This document shows positions 21,501-36,700 of a stretch of 64,000 bases of DNA, in pieces. Source of the stretch: Mesaphorura yosii (taxonomy: Eukaryota > Arthropoda > Collembola > Poduromorpha > Tullbergiidae). Position 1 is the stretch's first letter; every line of letters starts with the position of its first letter. Under the pieces are notes generated by a model. The model had not been told where the DNA came from and ran no database searches. It worked only from the letters and a program-made list of their open reading frames with translations. Position numbers and translations under genes: made by a program. The DNA is taken from assembly GCA_009869945.1 (NCBI GenBank), contig WIXG01000307.1, positions 31,053 to 95,052 on the forward strand. The letters are read 5' to 3'.

Positions 21501-23514
21501 CATAATTTTAAACGTTTGCAGAAACTTTTCATGTTGAAATCCCATTTTATAATCCCCTACTGATACCACTTGCGATTCAGCGCATCCACCTTTGTTTTGA
21601 TTCTTCTGCCGTCTCAGCAACCCACATAAACGAGCTTTATCTAACCCCTGGCGATACTAAATTTGTAAGCATTAAAACTTTACTTTAATTCCATAGGCAA
21701 ATGTTTTAGAATAATTCAGTTAATCGTTTTCTATGTATAGATTCGGTTTGAAGTGTTGGGCAGCATTCCAGAGAAAATCTCGTGTGACTGGGTCAATTAC
21801 GAACTGAGGCTTGGTTCCCTGATAGTGCCATTCAAGCAGAAGCTTCATCTGAAGGGTCCAAGACTGAACACTTCTAAGGCCGAGCGTGGCTCAAAGATGT
21901 ATGCGAAGGATCTACGAAACAAAATTAACGTGATCGAGCAAATGCCACTGCTTCAGGTTTCCTTTATGTTTTTTACGTGTAAGAAGTGTGTCATGAGTGG
22001 GAAAAAAATGTGTGTTCTCTTTTAGGCTGAAATTGAAGGACTGCCTGCAGCACTGTTTCAGTCACAATGGGTCAACTTCAATCTTGTACTGCATGATAAG
22101 TCCAAAAGTGTTGAGCAAAGAAGGAGAATATCCAAGATATTCTTGGCTTGTGACAATATGAGCGAGTTCTTGGAAGTCAGTAATGAACTTTCGCCTAACA
22201 AGATTGAAAGTGTGGAAAAGAACTACTGCCCGATCAGTGTGAATTTGGATGGATCGCCCTCGGTCAAGATACCTTGTGTTCTTAAAGCACCTCAAATTAA
22301 TTCAGCTCAATTGAATTTATTGGTACTGTACCAAGTCGACCCAGTTCCGATAACTTCGAATACTCAAGGAGAAGCTGAGAATGATGAAATTTTACCTTTT
22401 AGCACAAAACTGCGAGCGTTACCGTATCGCGTTATTAAAGTGCCCATTAACATTCCTCTTATTCCTTCTCTTAAACTTGATTACTCGTTCCTGAAACCCC
22501 TGAGCTCTGTGCTGTTCCTGGGTTTGCTAAAGGTGGAAAATGTGATACAACAGGTTAGAACCAACAAGCGCTATTGCCAATTTTTTAAAATTAAGTTCAC
22601 CGAGAATGTTTCCACAGATTGGCCAGCTTGAAGTCAGCGAATTAGAGTTTTCTCCAGAATCTGCGTTCACACTAGAAGGACAAGTTGGAGATGAAACTTC
22701 AAGTCAAAATCTGAAAGTTGGGTCTTTGGAATCTCGAAACGTAATCCTGAAGATAAAAGAAAAACCATCTTTGGTTAACTCCCTGATCCAAGAACAAAGT
22801 GAGAGTGAAGCAGTCAAGACCGAAGACCATTTGATCCTTAGCCTTAGTTGGAGCTTCAGCTTGGCATCGTCGGGAAGTTTGGTTGACTTAAGTCGCACCA
22901 ACAACAATAACAACAAGTCAACTGCACTTGGAATCTACAAGTTGCGAGTTGAGAACGATGCACTTCGGAAGATGGCAAGTGTTGGGGTTCCGAATCCGGA
23001 AAATCAGAAATTTCACTTCGTTGTCAAACACCTCAGCCAAGCTGGTCATGACTTTAGCCAGGCTCCGTGCTTCGTGTTCCCTGTCACACTGGAAGTGTAT
23101 TCTTGTTGGGGCGGTAAAATCAACTTACATATTGAAAGTTCCAAGGCAGCAGAAATTGAGTGAGTGCCCATTTTGCCTTTTAAATGACTTGTGACGTGGA
23201 CCACTTCCTAATTGAAGGTTTCAATGCGATGTTTTTGTCGTTGTAGAGTGGACCAATCCAGTGAACCCGACTCTAGATTCAGCACATCTTCCGAACTTTT
23301 ATTTATTGGCCAAAAAAGATGGACCTTGGACGTGCGAGAATACGAATGCGAAAAATTGTGCTACAACATCGGAGTCACGAGGCCAGGTGTTTACAACACG
23401 GCTCCAATCATTACAGTAACTAGACTTCTTGAAAACGGGGCCGTGTCAGAACCAGACAACATATATTCTTTGCATAGTCCACTAATTGTTTCTCATGAGA
23501 GCCCGATTACGTAA
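18460..23514 (+). CDS. TRAPPC8: TRAPPC8, trafficking protein particle complex subunit 8 (TRAPPIII-specific, Trs85-like)
   Basis: A large gene with many short introns, matching TRAPPC8 along its length. Clear exons include 18460-18616, 18712-19315, 19395-19533, 19602-19901, 19970-20055, 20136-20408 and 20489-20694; the last exon ends at TAA 23512-23514. The product is a scaffold of TRAPPIII, a Rab1 exchange factor acting in ER-Golgi traffic and autophagosome formation. The start MAKCNLSAKELAVETFSPRV followed by VAVLCSP aligns with the family N-terminus. Hallmarks follow: TTPWFESW-type IPPSTPWFESWRETFLKHF, TWFLPSVLKYYVILHDNSG, the helical-repeat stretch QAWPYYASSLEMAAVSHFM, FPAHYIQEAIRCY, TSGDCDLRSALMLEQAAYAF and AGHRFNKAGLKYHSLNSYLQ. 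The C-terminal third is beta-rich (Ig-like segments). The protein is roughly 1,300 residues. Exon borders in the 3' half were not all resolved, and the protein may be slightly shorter than the vertebrate one. Confidence 0.93.
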
Positions 23515-23737
23515 TAGACCTCTCAACTGACCAATCACGCTTTTAATGTCTAATGTCCTACTCGAACGAAGCTGAAGGCCTGGCAAACTTTCGCTTCGTT
23601 AGGTGCTTTATTATCGTCTCAACTCTTATGTCTTGGTCTTGAGTATGATACTGAGATTTTGCAGTAAAATTATAAATCAAAAATGACGAAAGCAAATGCC
23701 AAGCATGTTCCAATGTACTAAATTACCCATTTACAGC

Positions 23738-23803
23738 AATAAACCAGTCTATTTTAGCGAATTCTTTATTATTATTCACTCAATCAGAGGGTACAGCAAT
23801 AAA
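23738..23803 (+). terminator. Two candidate poly(A) signals for TRAPPC8
   Basis: AATAAA occurs at 23738-23743 and again at 23798-23803, both in the context CAGCAATAAA, 224 and 284 nt after the stop codon. Either could define the transcript end. The repeated CAGCAATAAA context is a small local duplication of motif. Confidence 0.5.
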
Positions 23804-24846
23804 TGAAGATTTGACTAATTCTCGCCATGTGCCAGGAATTAATTAGTTGCATATTGCAAGATCATTTCCATAGTCCCATCTTGTTGGTCTTGATTCCTGA
23901 ATGCAGGTACTGAAACTACTAAAACAAAGGTTACTCGATAATTTGTATACATTTATGCATCGAGTTTACGAGATGGCATGATCACTGCGTGTACGTGTCG
24001 TGGGTCGGTTCTTCAACTTTTCCTTTCAGATTGAGCAAAAGAGCAGCGCTATTTGAAGTGTGCCGAGTGTCGAGTCGCAAGCGAGTCGGTCGCATAACAT
24101 GCCAGTGCCAGCCAGGGTCTGGTCGGTCTGGCGCTATGCAGCAGAGAAGCTCCATTTTAAACGCAGCGCAACCAAGCCAAAGCAAAGCTAAGCCAACTTT
24201 TATGTGTATGGGGTACCATGAACGAAGATGATGTAGCAAAGAAAGATCCCAAAAGCAAGCGGAATACAGCAAAGCACAGCAGAGAGGCAAAAACTAATAC
24301 AATAAAACTTGAAAAAATTCATAGTCGTCGATCCGACTCTCCTGATTACAGCATTGATTAATATGGGATTTAGTCTTTAAAAATGGTTTGAATCGCACAC
24401 TATTCGAAGAAAAGGTGTGATTCAATATTTGCAATTTGCAGATTTGCAGCCAGTTAAAACGGGCTTTACGAGCTAGCTTTTACTAATTTAATATTTCTCG
24501 GCAACTGGAGACTGTGGCGCGGCCGCATAAGGTAGCTGTTGTATAATTTAATTATTTAGCGATTAGGTTTCATTACAAACGTCTGCTGTGGATCACTTTG
24601 TGTGCATGTGTAATTATCTACGAAAGATTTGTCGACTTCGTGAATCAGCTTATGAGCGCCTGACTAATCAGTGCCGTTGCTGTTGGGTGGGCGACGACTT
24701 TTAGTCAACATTCGGCGTGGCCTGTTTCTGGATTGTTTCAATCAGCAACTTTTCAGCGTAAGTCGCTTTTCTGCATTGGCAGAGCATGGCAATATGCCGC
24801 TTACTGTGAGAGAATAATGGACCATGTGATTCCTTTTTGTTGGTAG
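23804..24846 (+). promoter_or_regulatory. CK2 alpha promoter, leader exon and leader intron
   Basis: A GC-richer island (around 24510-24530, with GGCGCGGCCGC) ends in a strong donor (ATAAG|GTAGCT) at 24532. The next acceptor, after a pyrimidine run, is TTGGTAG at 24846. This fits a non-coding first exon ending at 24531 and a 315-nt leader intron. Further upstream an ATG at 24218 opens a 47-codon basic frame (MNEDDVAKKDPKSKR...) that stops at 24359-24361; I see no donor that would fuse it to the kinase. Confidence 0.45.
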
Positions 24847-25149
24847 GCGCTCCGCAATCGCCTTCCAGGAGCTAAATACTGCAGTGGACGAGAAGAACCG
24901 CCACAAGAAAGTCGTGCCCGTGGCGGGTTTAACAATAACAAGGTTCCCAAACGAAAGACAGAACTTCAGCTTTCCTACAATCAACGTGGTCAAATTAAAT
25001 TCGGTGCCAGCAACTTCGGAAATTATAACCATCAACTACCAACATTTAGTGGCCAGCACGTTAATCAAATAGCTCCCAAAATTATTTCCCCACCCGATAC
25101 GATTAGTACTCCTACCACGACGACTACATCTACTAGTGCGAATCCTAGA
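24847..25149 (+). other. ATG-free, stop-free leader in frame with CK2 alpha
   Basis: From the acceptor at 24846 to the kinase ATG at 25150 there are 303 nt without a single ATG in any plus-strand frame and without a stop in the kinase frame (101 open codons). Conceptual translation is hydrophilic, with Asn/Gln- and Thr-rich stretches such as [20 protein letters not shown]. The absence of ATG favours a 5' UTR. The open frame would allow an N-terminally extended kinase if another leader exon or a near-cognate start supplied initiation. Confidence 0.4.
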
Positions 25150-27189
<2,040 letters not shown>

Positions 27190-27272
27190 GTCAATGTTAA
27201 TCCGTTTCATAAGAATGGTAAGGAGACAGTACTCGTCAACCCAATGATCAAAGTATTTTAACCTTTGTCTTT

Positions 27273-27599
27273 TTATGTAGATTTAAATTTGAACCATCCG
27301 TACTTCTGTGGAGCTCTCGAGTAATTTTTGTATACCTCAACTATCCCTTGGTACAGCGCATCGACGGCATTGGCTAGTAATTTAACCACAATAGTTGTAA
27401 AACTATTCAAAACTTCACCTTGCAAATTGTTGTCGATCAAATTCTCCGTTATGCCTCGGTAAAGTCCTTGCCGAAATAAAGAAACCTGTACTGGATGTAT
27501 CTGGCGACGTGAGACCTTAAATAATTTTGTATTTGCTGAAAGATGTAAGATGACAAATGGAATGTGCTCTGTGTTAACTAATTTTTGGTTGAAATGCAT
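27273..27599 (-). other. Antisense open frame within the CK2 alpha 3' UTR
   Basis: An ATG-led 108-codon frame runs opposite to the CK2 alpha 3' UTR, beginning MHFNQKLVNTEHIPF and containing an amphipathic-looking stretch VKLLANAVDALYQGIVEVYK. I recognise no family. The base composition is like the UTR around it, but its length and residue mix are better than most desert frames. It could be a gene remnant, a small antisense gene or chance. Confidence 0.2.
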
Positions 27600-27768
27600 T
27601 TAATTTGAAATTTGTAATAATAATCATCAATTTATAGAGCTGTATAGTATAGAATAATGTAACCCTGAAATCCTTAACGATCCCCACCATCGTTAAAAAT
27701 AGTTAAGCAGTCTTCAGCATTTACAGACCGAATGTCACTTTTCTAAATATAAATTACCAAAATCTTAA

Positions 27769-27774
27769 ATAAAG
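27769..27774 (+). terminator. Poly(A) signal AATAAA of CK2 alpha
   Basis: AATAAA lies 580 nt after the TAA at 27187-27189, within an A/T-rich stretch. It is the first good signal downstream of the coding region that I noticed. Confidence 0.5.
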
Positions 27775-30700
27775 TTAAGTTTTAAATTAGCTGCTTGGCA
27801 CTCATTATTATGATCTCATCGTATTACCGTATGCCGTTGTATGATAAGGCCATGAGACAGCAAATCACAGGTAATGCTATTAGTCTCCTTGAGAAGTGAA
27901 GTATCATGAAGAGCAAGACAGGAACAGCGAACCGTGTTTATATTTTTCATCCCGATAACATCAACTTTTGTTTTTGGGTCAACGGAACTGTATTCTCTCT
28001 TCATCTCAACTCAACCTTACACCTTTCCCGTTCGAGTCCTGACAGACCTCCAACTCATCTCCTGTCTTTTTATCTCGTTGCAATGATCTGGCTCCTGACT
28101 GCACCGCTCCAAGACCTGCAACTGGAACATGCGAGAATCCGAGGACCGTCTCCGTCATACAATTTCCAGATGTTACTGTTATACTCGACTGATTACATAT
28201 TCCGCATACAAATGACTTGAAATTTTTACAAGATCATGAGTTTCATGAGAGACTGATGCGAGATTAAATCCACGTTCACATTCAGTCCCAGGTTACACTC
28301 ATTGAATGAAATCCATATCCAAATAGAATTACTTCTCGGGACACGACGGGAGCAGGAGCACTAGATACTTTCCCATTCTCACCATCACCTTCAGCAATTC
28401 AGCATCCTCGTCCCTATCACCGAGGGCCAGCCCAAAGACAGAGGCTGCCGACGCGCCGCGACAGGCGAGATCAAATTCAAAACCTGAAAAGCAGGCTGAT
28501 TGTAATTCAATTCAGTCAGTCAGTCCTCCTCTATACATGCAATGTAATGGGAAAGGTATTCGGGTGAAGGTTGCGGGTTGCGCAGCGCAATGAAATTGAA
28601 ATCCACGTCCAAAGAAAACACATAAACTCCGTTATGGCCGTAATTTACAAAGGAGCAGGTAAAAATGAAATGTAAATGCGAAGAATTCACAAAGCCTGCT
28701 GGCCAGCTTGCCTTCTTGTTCAAATACTTTGAAGCTTTATTTTATTACGCTGCACAGGCTGCCGTGGCTGATTGAATATAATTGGTTCGAATGCTCAATT
28801 CTTGTGTCTGAAAAACTATAAAATCTTTTGTGTTTGCTGAAAGATTATATCATTGAATCTTTAGGCCTCTGGCTCCTTCGTAGCAGCGTACCCTGCTCGT
28901 TCCATAAAGGAGCAGCGAGCCTGAATTCTGGATAAAATTATCTTTGGAATTTAAAGTAGCTCTTTACGATTTACACAACAATGTAGCACGGAACAGTAAA
29001 TGAGTAAATGGGCTGGCTCCCTGCATTCACCTTGTGCTCACCTTTTCATGCATCTCGTATAGGATTCTTTGACTTTGTTGAATACTCGCGAATTGGTGAA
29101 TTAATTAATTGAATACAAAGTTTTAAAGCAAACTTGGCGTAATAATTGCTATTCTGTTGATGTTGCTGTGCTAAACAATGCTTTCTTCTCAGAAATGCAT
29201 ACAATTTGGAGTTACTCGACTTCTCCGTTCCAATTCCAATGTGCGACTTGCAGGCTAATTAAATTAAATCAAGATCAAACATGACACTGGCTGCTTTCAT
29301 TTATTTATTTTCATCGTGCAATTATACTCGATCCTCGTTATGTTGGCGTTCGTCACTCAGAGTTCATTAAACTTAGCATAAAGTTGTGCCGTGTGCCATT
29401 CTGTACAGCGATGATTCAGCCAATTGTTTATATTAATGAGTTCTACGGAAAAAACTTCGAATTCAACCAATTAGGTCTTATGAAATCCAAAACTTGTGTT
29501 CGTACGTAGGCGAGGACCAATTCAGACTCTGACTGCCAACAAATTAGGGATTTAAATGAAGGAGAAAGCCAGCATGTCGAAAACGCATATTGCAGGCTGA
29601 AATACTTGAAATTATTGCGCAATGGCAATACTGAGTTCAGCATTTCCCCGTTCGCATTTACGCCAACCCGACCACTGTGATTGCGATATTCTGCGCTCTT
29701 GTCTCTCCGATCCTGCTCTCATATTTTTATTTCTGAATTCACTCAGGACAAGGCTCGGGACTCGCGACCGAGTCGCGGACCAGGAATTATGAAGGGATGA
29801 AGTACAAAGCGCTTTTAGAATGACCATTGTAATTTCTCCCTTCCGTATCCACAACTCGATCTCGTACATCGGCTCTGATTTAGTTTTTGTCAGATTTTGT
29901 TTGTTTGAGTTGATTAAATACGCCACTGAGAGCCTGAAATCGTGAAACCCTTTCTACATTCTGGTTCGTGTTGTCGCAGCTTTGCTTTTGTCAGATGTTT
30001 CAACGTTCCAAGCTGAGTTTCCTAAGTAGCTGAGAGTGACGGCGATGGTCCACATTTTAGGACAATACAATTCGCATTCGTGCAACGCACATTTCGACAT
30101 TTTAAGGATCCAGAGGACCAGGCAAACGACGCTTTTGCAGTGTGCATGATTATCATCATCGGATTTCAAGCCTTTCAGCCTTAATTGCTTTGCAATGTAG
30201 TGTGGAAATTACCATGCAGCCTGGTTGATCGTAATATTCCCTCTGCTGCTGCTCCTCAATGCGTGTGCCACGGACGCCAGGTGTTTTCTCCACTTGGCAT
30301 TAGCGCTTTATACGCAAAAGCCTGTAATTGCTTTTCCAGCATGAATACATGAATCGTGAACCAGAAAGTTGTCTCAAGTTGTTTTCAATGCGATATTCAG
30401 GCCTTGTATTATTGTCATGAGCCATGCACGCGCTTACATTAATCCAACTCGAGTCCGAGCCTGGCCAAGTCCATTTCTGTAAACCGGCGATAATCAAGTG
30501 CCTTCGTCCTGCAGGAAAGTCACTGCCATTGCCACTGCCACATGTAGTAATCAAAATTCCTCGTGATCATGGATCGTGGCTGACTTTACTTTACTTTTTC
30601 GTCTGTGCTACGTTTTCTGTTTACTCTGGCGATAAAGCAATAATGTGGATATGGCATTGCGTGGATATTACTGAATAAATTTTATTTAGACAGACTGCTG

Positions 30701-33700
30701 CTGAGTTCGGCTAAGGGCTGGCTCGGTGAAGCACGCCAGGCAGGCAGGGTATTTTACAGACGACTTGAAGTATTCAGCCTTGTTCTCGTGGCAGGGCAAA
30801 AGCAAAACGCAGGAGCAGAAAAGAAACGAAGCGAGCTTCGCTGAGAGCGTGAGCGCCAGGTGTTACCTTACGCTCACATTGTTGATTACGGTCCGCGTGT
30901 GTAGCTGCGGAACCTCTTTCCCTACCCAGCCACTCGTATTGTCGATAAGAATAATAAAATCTAAATGTTGTCGGAAAAAAAATTGCCATACAGCATCCGT
31001 TCAGCTGCCTCCGGAGCACGATGGCATGGCTTCACCTCATAATTCTGACTTGATCTCGCTTTTATGGTGACGACGATTATAAAAGCTGCTGCTGCTATTG
31101 TAGACTGTTGTACGAATTACGAATGATACAGTAAAAGGTGATTCAGAATCCACGTCCAAGTCATGTCGACTCGCGTGTGTGTGCGTCCTGGTCGTACGTC
31201 CACGTCCACTTCTGAGCTTGGGCCTAAATTCATTCGGCTATGATAATCAAAGGTTCTTCTTGTTCATGCGAAGCACAAGTACAACTGTAAACTACCATTA
31301 TGCGATCCCTCACAATGGCAAAATGACAATCACAATACAAATGTAATAATTACAATTTATATTTTTGGACAATTCATGTTCCGCTGTTTAGTTATGCTAA
31401 TAATGTGCTCTCGCATCATATTTAGAGATTAAAATCATAAAATGACGACAATAGAATGACACGGGCTGAAAAACTTACCCTTCGGGACCGAAATCTTGAC
31501 TTTTGTGGATGGTGGAGCTGTGTCACATGTCACAAACCAATGGAGGCGTTCGTCTCAGTGTTAATTTTATATTTTATGGTTCTGAATCAGATTCTCGTCA
31601 TGATGTCCCAGGATATCACGATGTTCATTAACTTAATTTCGAAGTTCAACCGCATGAATTGACACCACTTGAATTGTCAGGAAAATGAACTCTGATGGGT
31701 CTGAAGAAATCATGTTTGATTCAGCTCAGCTTTACTTTGAGCTTTTGCATAAATTCCGTAATGCTTTTAAGAACAATTAGTATTGAAATATCCTAAGATC
31801 TGAGAAGAGAACCTTTCCCAGATTGAATTATCGGAACGATTCAGTTCTGAGGAACTGAACTGGGAGTCAAGTCATGGACTGATGTACAGTTAAGTGCGGT
31901 AAGTGAATAAAGTTGTAAGTAGGCAGCATTGTCGCTAATAAGGAACATCATTAATCAATTTAGATACTGTCCGAAGTGAAGTGCCTACAAGAAATTAAGA
32001 TTATCCAGCTACAGCTACTTGAAGATCCGGGCACTAAAATCCATGTTAGAATAATTAATTCAGTTAAATGCATTGTTTATGTGCTTCTGTTGCTTTCAAG
32101 AAAAGCATCTCCTTCATTTGGAGTCAGAAAATCAGATGCTGCGGTTTGAACTTTCTTCAAGTAAGAGAAAATTATCTAATGTTTGGTGAGGGTTTCTGAC
32201 TATAAATTAGAGATTAAGAAAGATTGAACCGAAGGAAATTGAACCTTGGTGATCTTGCGCGGCTCGGCTCGACTGAGGGTGGCAATCTGTGCGCACGATA
32301 ACAAGGCACGCAGCGATCGGGTCAACAAAACATTAAGGCACCAGGCAGGCACGAGAATGAAACACACCCTTCTATTCTTCTACCCGATCGAGCAGCAAAG
32401 ATGCAGGAATCATAATCATTTAAGCCCTTTCACTGTAAACAAGTAGCCAAACAAAAAGTACGGGCACCGATTTCGTATTTTTCATGTGTACAATTATTTT
32501 TATGCATCGACCGGTCCGGTCTCAAAGGGCTACGCAATAAAAATGATAAATCTTATTGCTTTTACTCGCTCCGTAGTCGTAGCCCTCGTAGTCGTATGGC
32601 AGATGTTCCTTCTCGAGGTGAGATTCAAAAAGGTTAAACACATCAAAGGCACAACACATTGCGCCATGGCATGTGGAGCTCGTGATCGTCGCGTGTTAAA
32701 CGTTGGAGTAAATCAGATCGGATTCAGAAGCAGAATTGAAATGATCGAACGAAACGCTTTTATCACATAATTCATGCAAAGCACTAAGCACTTATCGTAG
32801 CATGCATGCAGGATCAACTTTTCCTTCGGGCCAGGTCAGGCCACTTATTCAAGTGTACCACGCCATCAGTACATTACATCTTCCTACATCACCTGCACTT
32901 TTGCAAGCCAATGCCATACCACCACAAGAATTGGCGGCTGCTAACGTCGATTTCCCATAATTAAACCATCACACCTGTCGTCGTCGCTGATTCATCGTGG
33001 CGACCAGTCTCTGGCGCGGTCCGGCCGTTTTTGCAGAGTTTCTTAAACTTTTAAAGGCCAAGCCCTCTTGTCGGTGTTTGTGAAGAAAATTATGCAGCCT
33101 GCTGTCTTGCGCCTGCGTTTTGGTCCATGCACACAGTAATGAGTGTAAACGGCAACGAGAACGAGGCAGATTTGCCATTTGCGAATCCACAATCCACAAA
33201 ATTACTAGGTCTTGTTCCTACACTGCCCACATGCCCCGGTCCACATGTCAGGTTTGAAAATTGATGGCAGAGGTTAACTAATTGACGTCTCTTCTCATGT
33301 CATGCCTCACCGACGCCGTGCAGGAGATGACAGTTGGTCGGTGCGGGGCGATCGGCTTTTGCAGATATGGTAATTTGGACTTCAGTCTTTGACTACGGCT
33401 TAGCTCATGCCCTGTCCATGTCTGCCGATGGTTCCGTCATTCGTCATGGCATGAGTAAAATGAGATCATAACGCGGTGATCCATAAAATATAGCCTAGCC
33501 ACGTGAAATATTCCATGGGTGACAGATTGGCTCAATTTGGTTTCAAATTTTAGATTCGTCAGTAATCAGCAATCGAGTTCGCTAGGCGGAGTAACTTTGC
33601 CACAGACACAAGCAGCAAATGTTGCGACAGCTCAACACACTCAGCAGCAACAGTAAATTCAAGTCGAGAGGGAGCAGATGCAAAATAGTTTTATTTTTTG

Positions 33701-36700
33701 AATTAATTTAAACAACAATTACAATGATAATGGGTCCGAGTGCGTACTGAATACAAGTTTGGCAAGTTTTTCTAAGATAGCGATAGCAGCAGGCGTCACG
33801 TAATAATTTGTGGGCTTTGGCAGATTGAGATCATTACCACGATACCTGCGATGCCTGCATGGCCATGCCCATGCTTCGGGTTTGGCTCATGGTCTCCTTC
33901 GAGAACACGTACGCGTACGCTCACCGCACCGGTGCGGGTAGGAGAGTACGAGTGCGAATGCATGATTCATTGTTGTAGTAATGTGAATTGGTGTAGGACT
34001 GTTGTTGGTACTCCAATTCCAGATTGCATATGTTTCCGGTCGCTGTCACTGAATTCAGTTAATTCAGAGTTATGAGTAATACTTGAAGGAAATGGTCGAT
34101 GGACGTGAGCGCTTGTTTTTGCAAAAGTTATCACTTGATGGTAGATATTTGTACAGGAGAGCAGCAGCAGCAGATCGGAGGCTACCTGTAAGTGTCATGG
34201 TCATTCATGTCGAGTTCAAACTGCACGCAGCTTTCGCAAGCTGCTACCGCTGCCTGCCTGCTTGACTCCCGCTGTTGCTCTCGAGTACAATTGACTTTTT
34301 GTTGCAATTATTCTTGGAACGAAGAATGCGACTGAATGCAATGCGAAAGGCGAAAAGGAAACATTTGGATAATGAGACGAGATGATGAGCAGTTTTGGCT
34401 TTGCTTTGCAGGAAAAAGAGGTACGAATGACGATTAACGACCGGCTTCAAAGAGAGCGAGTCGTGAAAAGGTCAAGCCGCACCTTGAGTCCGACTGCAAC
34501 AACAATTAACGACGACAAAGCGTGGCAGCCAGCATTGGGATGCAATGGCAATGTGCAATCTGGCCGATGATATTTTGCCAAAGGTGTACAAACGCAATTA
34601 GTCAATAAGCAGAAACCCAATCGTCTGTAAGCGCAGCTCAACAATGTTTAGTATTGTTGAATGCAGCGTTACTGCGTTACTGCATTGTTGCTTATTGGCC
34701 CACATTTCAAGCTCGCTAACATAAAAGGGGAAGATTTTGTAATTTGTCTCGACCGAGCCTTTTCCTCTCCAGAGCAGGCAGGGCCGGCTAGATTCTTACT
34801 CGTCCGGCGCAGCATAGAGCAGCCAAGGCTTGTTATTATTCCCATTAAGTACCGTGATTATTTTATGGGAAAATGTTTATGATTGTTGCTTTTAGGAAAA
34901 GGAAAAGAAACGTCCGCATCGACTTGACTTTATGTTTTCTTTCATGTTTGCTAGGCTGTGCTGCGTAGTAGTTGGGAATATGGAATAGGAAGGAGGGTGA
35001 CTCAAGTGAAGTTCCTTTGAAATAGCTTTGCTGCGTTGCTGGTTCCGTCCGTCTCATTCTTGAATGAATGTTTCGGAGATTGCACAGGGTGACATGTGCT
35101 CCAGGAGGGCTTCAGTTACTTTTAGGTTGTCTTATACATTTCTATGATGCACGCCTTTGCGGAAAAATAAGCACTCTGTACTTTTTGCCAAACTAAGCCA
35201 AGACCACGTAATAATATTTAATACGTACTGGAGTACGTCTTGTACTGAAAATTAACAGTGAACAATCGTTCCCATCCCTGAGAGAGAGTACCGTTCATTC
35301 ATTACAGAAATTATTCCCTACTAACGCCGTCTTGAATTCTTACCAAACCATTCATTTGAGCTGTGCTGACATGGTCCAGTGCCGTCGTTTGTTTTGTTTT
35401 CCTTCGACTTGGATGGACTTGCTAATAAGTCATTAACGCGGAAGTATCCTGTCGGATCCTTCTTGGCATATTATTTCAAGTGCAACTAATTTCGGGCTGA
35501 CAGCAAAAATCTTCAGGATAGAAATATCCAATATTTTGCGTTTCGCAAAATTAGCTCATTTAGGCGAGGAGATTATTTTATGATCTGCATACTGTAGATG
35601 GTGTTGATTAGATCTGATTCGTTGTTGCCGCTGCTGACTGATGACACACATGACGTGTGAAATGCCATCAAAGGCAGTAGACAGCATTGGATTGCATGCA
35701 ATATGCGTGCAATGATCACGAAGCTGATAATGAGTGCGATGTACTCGATGAAAAGGAATCCATCAACATCAAGCAAAACAGCAGCAGGAGTAAGAAGATA
35801 ATGATTTTGGAAGTTCCAGACAGATGTATTCATTCTGCTGTTCATGTTCCATCAGTTTTTGTGCCGTTTGTATTCGGATCCAGTTTTTTAGCCCTTGCCG
35901 TATCCTGTATGTGTGTGTTTTTGTTTTATAAACAAGAATAGGCAAGCAATGGCAGGAGAAAGAAATGAGCGTGAGAAATTATTGAAAAATTTCTTAACAG
36001 AAGTATCACAAGGATGCGGACTGCGTTGAGGATGGAGTATGTGGTACAAAAAGCTTCGTGTCTTTCTTATTCCAGACTAGAATCTGAACTTGTCAAGAAA
36101 AATATTATGAAAGATGAAATCTTTGAAATATTATTCTTCTGACTCCTGAAATACGAATTAATAACCTTTTGTTATTCTGATTCGAGATTAATGAGGTTTA
36201 TGGTAATCGCGGTGAGGAGAGGCGGCAATGTTGGCACCAAGACAGAAAAACGCATCTGCGCACATTAAAGTAAATTCCCTCCTTGATTTCATGGAAAGAA
36301 TCATCAATCCACAAGCGCTCTTTTCAAGTCGACCGCGAGAGCTCTGAGCTTTGAAGGTCAATTTACAATTTACTGGCAAATTATGTTTGAATCTTCAATT
36401 GTAATTGAAATGAGCTGGTGCATTGTTGTAATCTTCGGTCATGCAATACAAATTTTAATTTCGAATCCTGATTCTGTTTACTTACGCACAATTTCACAAC
36501 GCAAACGAAATCACGCAACAAGTGCGAGGACAAGAACATCGAATAATGGAATAGGAATCTTCTTGTTTGTTGTTTGCTCATGGAAATCAAATCACGTCAT
36601 CTTGCTCCTGATGTCAGATATCATTCACTCACTCCCTGACGCCACGATGAAAATAAAGATATACGACGTAGGTAGGAAGGCTTGAGAGAGACCAGCCCCA

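Noticed and set aside
30726-31070. 114-codon frame in the desert
   Set aside because: It overlaps an equally open antisense frame and lies in ordinary intergenic sequence; no recognisable domain.
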